Shown piece by piece: positions 4,691 to 7,431 of a stretch of 7,431 nucleotides of DNA. The DNA is from Clostridiales bacterium (lineage in GTDB: Bacteria > Bacillota > Clostridia > Oscillospirales > Ruminococcaceae): contig JAAZIT010000219.1 of the NCBI GenBank assembly GCA_012800685.1, positions 1 through 7,431 on the forward strand. The letters are read 5' to 3'. The first letter of the stretch is position 1. Every line of letters starts with the position of its first letter. The translations under genes were made by a program, and so were the position numbers. The notes under the pieces were generated by a model. The model saw only the letters and a list, made by a program, of their open reading frames with translations, ran no database searches and had not been told where the DNA came from.

Positions 4691-7431
4691 ATGAATAAGC
4701 TAGTAAAAAGACTTACCAGTTCTGTAGTGGCACTGGTTCTGGCAGTGCAATTAATTGCACCGTATGGTTATAATTTTATAAATATTAGACCTAAAAATTT
4801 AGTATCGGCTGAAACAATTTCACCAGATAGTTCACAAGAAGTGACTGATACTAAAGATGATGAGATTATTGAAAGTGGCGAAGCGGAATATGAGGACTGG
4901 ACAATAACTGGGAATGAACAGCTTACAAGCAAAAAGGATGTCCAAAACCTAATTGTAAAATGTGGAACATTGGATTTAAACGAGCAATCACTAATTGTAC
5001 ATGGCGACGTATTGATTAATGACGGTACAGTTCGTATGAACAAGGGTGAAATTATATGCAATAATTTCACTATGCAAAGAGGAAATTTTTACATGAATAA
5101 TGTAAATGACCACATTGTTGTAAATAAAGATTTTAGATACAGTGGAGGAAATTTTTATGATTCATATATTACAGCCGGAACAATTGAAATAAAAGGTGAT
5201 TTTACTTCTACCAACAGCTATTTTAGACCAACCTTAGAACACAGAGTTATATTAAATGGTTCTGAAAAGCAAACCATATCCTTTAGTGGATTCAGTTCCT
5301 TTTTTAATATATTGGAAATATGTAATACGAGTTCTGAAGGTGTATATTCTTCACTTCCGATTTTGGCAAATCAAATTATCGGAGATTTAAGTAAGCTAAG
5401 CACTGAAGGCAATAAATATATTGGGACAACCTTAACGGAAGATTTGACTGTAGAAGAGGATTACTATCTTGTTGAGGGAACCTTGGATCTAAACGGTTAT
5501 ACGTTAACCATTAACGGTGACTTTATTCACGCAGGTGGAGATATAAATATAAATGGTGGTACTCTAAATATTAATGGCGACTTTCGTATACAGTCACGAA
5601 CAGAAAATGATGACAGTTATACATATAATTACAGTACTGGCTATCTTACTATGACAAATCCGGACGACAGTGTGAACGTTACGGGTGATTTTGTTATGGG
5701 TTCAACCAGGGACCACATAAATAGATTGACAGCCGGAACAATGTCAATTAAAGGAAATTTCGAACAAAAGTCGTATAGTTCATACAACAACTTTCCAGCA
5801 AGCGAAACTCATACGGTAGTTTTTGAAGGAAAAAAAAGTCATACAATTAACTTTGCTTCTGCAAGTGGAACAAGCTATTCGTATTTTGCAAACCTTGATT
5901 TAGAAGGAGAAGAGATAACGGTAAGCAACAGAGCAGTTGTAACAGGAGAGCTTAAAGGTGAAACCTGCCAAATGACTGGATATATTGATTTAGTTGGTTC
6001 AACAAAAGTAATTGGTAAATTTAATGGTAACGTAAGAACGGGTGAACATTTTTCCTTAAATAGCGATCTTTATGTAAAGGGCAACATGTATCTAAATTAT
6101 GATTTAAATTTAAATGAAAAAGTGCTTACAGTAAAAGGAGATTTAACTGTAGCTTCATATTTAACTATAAATAATGGTACACTAAACTGTAATGGTAATA
6201 TGGATATCATTTATTATTATGGGCGAATTAATATGCAAAAATCATTGGACACAATATACTTAAATGGAAATCTTGTATATAATGGTGGATATTACACTTC
6301 AACATTAACAAACGGTAAATTCTATATTGGTGGTAATTGTGCATTTAACAATTCTGGTTTTCCTGCAAGTGGAAGTCATGAAGTTATCTTAAATGGAACA
6401 GAGAAGCAGACCGTTAGTTTTTTTAATGCTGGCTCTTACTTAAACAAGGTGACTTTAAACAACACTAGTGAAGAAGGTATATATATTGCTACAGCACTAA
6501 ATGCGAATGAAACTATAAATCAAAACGGTTGTAAGGTAACATTTGCAGATGGCGGGAGCTTGGGCTTTACGCTAACGGAAGATAAGATAATTGAGGGTGA
6601 TTATTGTTTATCTATGGGTACACTTGACCTAAACGGACATAATCTAACAATAAACGGTGACTTTATCCAATCAGGTGGAGAAGTTAATATTAATGGTGGT
6701 ACTTTAAACGTTAATGGTAATTATCGAATTCAGACAAAAAATACTGCTGAAAACGGAACAATAAGCTATAGCTACAGCATAGGAACACTTATCATGACAA
6801 ATGAAAATGATAAAGTAACTGTAAGTGGTGATTTTGTTATGGCTTCTATTAAAAGCCATATCGGATTGTTGACAAATGGTGTCCTTTCAGTTGGTGGTAA
6901 TTTTGAACAGATTACAAATAGTTCAAGCTCAAATTTTGCAGCTAATAAAAACCACACAGTAGTTTTTATGGGAAAAAGCCAATCAATTAACTTTGCATCT
7001 TCAAGTGGAACAAACTATTCGTATTTCGCAAACCTTTATTTAGAAGGCGAAAAGATAACAATAAGCAACAGAGCAGTTGTAACAGGAGAGCTTAAAGGTG
7101 AAACCTGTCAAATGACTGGATATATTGATTTAGTTGGTTCAACAAAAGTAATTGGTGAATTTAATGGTAACATAAGAACGGGTGAAAATCATTCCTTAAA
7201 TAGCGATATTTACGTAAAGGGTAATTTGTATTTATTAAATGATTTAAATTTAAATGGAAAAGTTGTAACAGTAGAGGGTGATGTAACCGTAACCTCATAT
7301 TTAACTATAAATAATGGTACACTAAACTGTAATGGTAATATGGAAATCATTTATTATTATGGACGAATTAATATGCAAAAGTCATTGGACACAATATATT
7401 TAAAAGGAAATCTTGTATATAATGGGGGACA
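4691..7431 (+). CDS. Giant secreted modular beta-solenoid repeat protein, C-terminus beyond the window
   Basis: The frame is open from ATG 4691 to the window end without a stop: 913 residues are visible. Residues 1-40 look like a signal peptide (Lys3, Lys6, Arg7, hydrophobic 11-24, possible cleavage after 'LVSA' at 40). An acidic spacer (41-75) and then repeats follow. Each module of about 190 residues contains 'GTLDLNGxxLxxNGDF', 'INGGTLNxNG', 'LTAGxxxIKGNF' and 'HxVxxNGxEKQTISF'. The last motif starts at His184, His374, His563 and His755, spacings of 190, 189 and 192. Alternate modules are most alike, giving a 380-residue unit. Regular short glycine- and asparagine-punctuated strands indicate a beta-solenoid fold. 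I recognise the repeat style from very large surface proteins of clostridia, but no named family can be assigned. No catalytic motif or anchor is visible so far. The YD repeat in its operon partner makes an RHS-type C-terminal region plausible but unseen. Confidence 0.85.
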   Translation, partial: MNKLVKRLTSSVVALVLAVQLIAPYGYNFINIRPKNLVSAETISPDSSQEVTDTKDDEIIESGEAEYEDWTITGNEQLTSKKDVQNLIVKCGTLDLNEQSLIVHGDVLINDGTVRMNKGEIICNNFTMQRGNFYMNNVNDHIVVNKDFRYSGGNFYDSYITAGTIEIKGDFTSTNSYFRPTLEHRVILNGSEKQTISFSGFSSFFNILEICNTSSEGVYSSLPILANQIIGDLSKLSTEGNKYIGTTLTEDLTVEEDYYLVEGTLDLNGYTLTINGDFIHAGGDININGGTLNINGDFRIQSRTENDDSYTYNYSTGYLTMTNPDDSVNVTGDFVMGSTRDHINRLTAGTMSIKGNFEQKSYSSYNNFPASETHTVVFEGKKSHTINFASASGTSYSYFANLDLEGEEITVSNRAVVTGELKGETCQMTGYIDLVGSTKVIGKFNGNVRTGEHFSLNSDLYVKGNMYLNYDLNLNEKVLTVKGDLTVASYLTINNGTLNCNGNMDIIYYYGRINMQKSLDTIYLNGNLVYNGGYYTSTLTNGKFYIGGNCAFNNSGFPASGSHEVILNGTEKQTVSFFNAGSYLNKVTLNNTSEEGIYIATALNANETINQNGCKVTFADGGSLGFTLTEDKIIEGDYCLSMGTLDLNGHNLTINGDFIQSGGEVNINGGTLNVNGNYRIQTKNTAENGTISYSYSIGTLIMTNENDKVTVSGDFVMASIKSHIGLLTNGVLSVGGNFEQITNSSSSNFAANKNHTVVFMGKSQSINFASSSGTNYSYFANLYLEGEKITISNRAVVTGELKGETCQMTGYIDLVGSTKVIGEFNGNIRTGENHSLNSDIYVKGNLYLLNDLNLNGKVVTVEGDVTVTSYLTINNGTLNCNGNMEIIYYYGRINMQKSLDTIYLKGNLVYNGG
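5431..6570 (+). repeat. 1140-bp in-frame tandem repeat, copy 1
   Basis: This is the first full copy of a 380-codon unit within the giant gene. Aligned against the sequence 1140 bp downstream, it keeps register over the whole visible length, apart from a +1 codon near 5600-5640 and a compensating -1 codon near 5830. Divergence is uneven: 5922-6016 has one difference in 95 bases, and 6181-6240 has two in 60, while 6121-6180 has ten in 60. The boundary is arbitrary because weaker similarity continues upstream. Confidence 0.85.
6571..7431 (+). repeat. 1140-bp in-frame tandem repeat, copy 2 (cut by window edge)
   Basis: This is the second copy of the 380-codon unit, 861 of an expected 1140 bp visible. 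It begins at 'TLTEDK', matching 'TLTEDL' in copy 1, and runs to the window edge with no sign of decay, so more copies may follow. Confidence 0.85.

Noticed and set aside
4768..5070. 100-codon open frame on the minus strand
   Set aside because: It is antisense to the start of the giant gene, which has a good ribosome site, signal peptide and repeats. The Ser/Ile-rich product looks like a shadow.
6772..6957. 61-codon open frame on the minus strand
   Set aside because: It is antisense within the repeat region of the giant gene, with no supporting start signal.
5431..7431. CRISPR array or mobile element behind the long repeats
   Set aside because: The repeats are in frame within one coding sequence, are diverged, have no spacers and carry no transposase or terminal inverted repeats.

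Overview
The DNA is strongly AT-rich, with close gene packing, clear Shine-Dalgarno sequences and Thr/Ser-rich extracellular linkers. This suggests a low-GC Gram-positive (Firmicutes) anaerobe, most likely a gut or rumen clostridium of the Ruminococcus/Oscillospiraceae type. The lineage is an inference from protein style, not from a marker gene. I see no RNA gene, CRISPR array, insertion sequence or integrase.

Layout: (1) Positions 1-1694, minus strand, hold a two-gene operon. It encodes a LytTR-type response regulator (984-1694) and, 2 bp downstream, an AgrC-like membrane histidine kinase (981 down to 1, cut by the window edge before its ATP-binding domain). (2) Positions 1695-2174 form a 480-bp divergent control region. 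It holds a two-box LytTR site (GCAGTTCAT, 12 bp, ACCGTTCAT at 1876-1905), a tandem Spo0A-box-like pair (1914-1930) overlapping a candidate -35, two 21-bp direct repeats near the regulator's own candidate promoter, an inverted repeat, a near-perfect palindrome, and a TATAAT box close to the next gene. (3) Positions 2175-4670, plus strand, encode an 831-residue membrane-anchored surface protein. It has beta-solenoid-like repeats, a Thr/Ser-rich linker and one isolated YD (RHS) repeat at its C-terminus. (4) From 4691 past the window end, plus strand, lies a very large secreted repeat protein (913 residues visible). It is built of about 190-residue modules arranged in 380-residue (1140-bp) higher-order units.

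Likely logic: the kinase senses an unknown, perhaps peptide, signal and phosphorylates the LytTR regulator. The regulator probably binds the two-box site in the divergent region and switches on the surface operon. The two surface genes are 20 bp apart, and both proteins use the same glycine-punctuated 'G-x-L-x-I-x-G-D-F' solenoid vocabulary. They are probably made together and act together at the cell surface. The single YD repeat hints at an RHS/YD-related system, possibly with RHS sequences further along the giant gene outside the window. The overall assembly (LytTR two-component system, anchored solenoid-YD protein, giant modular secreted protein) is the best candidate here for a poorly described system.
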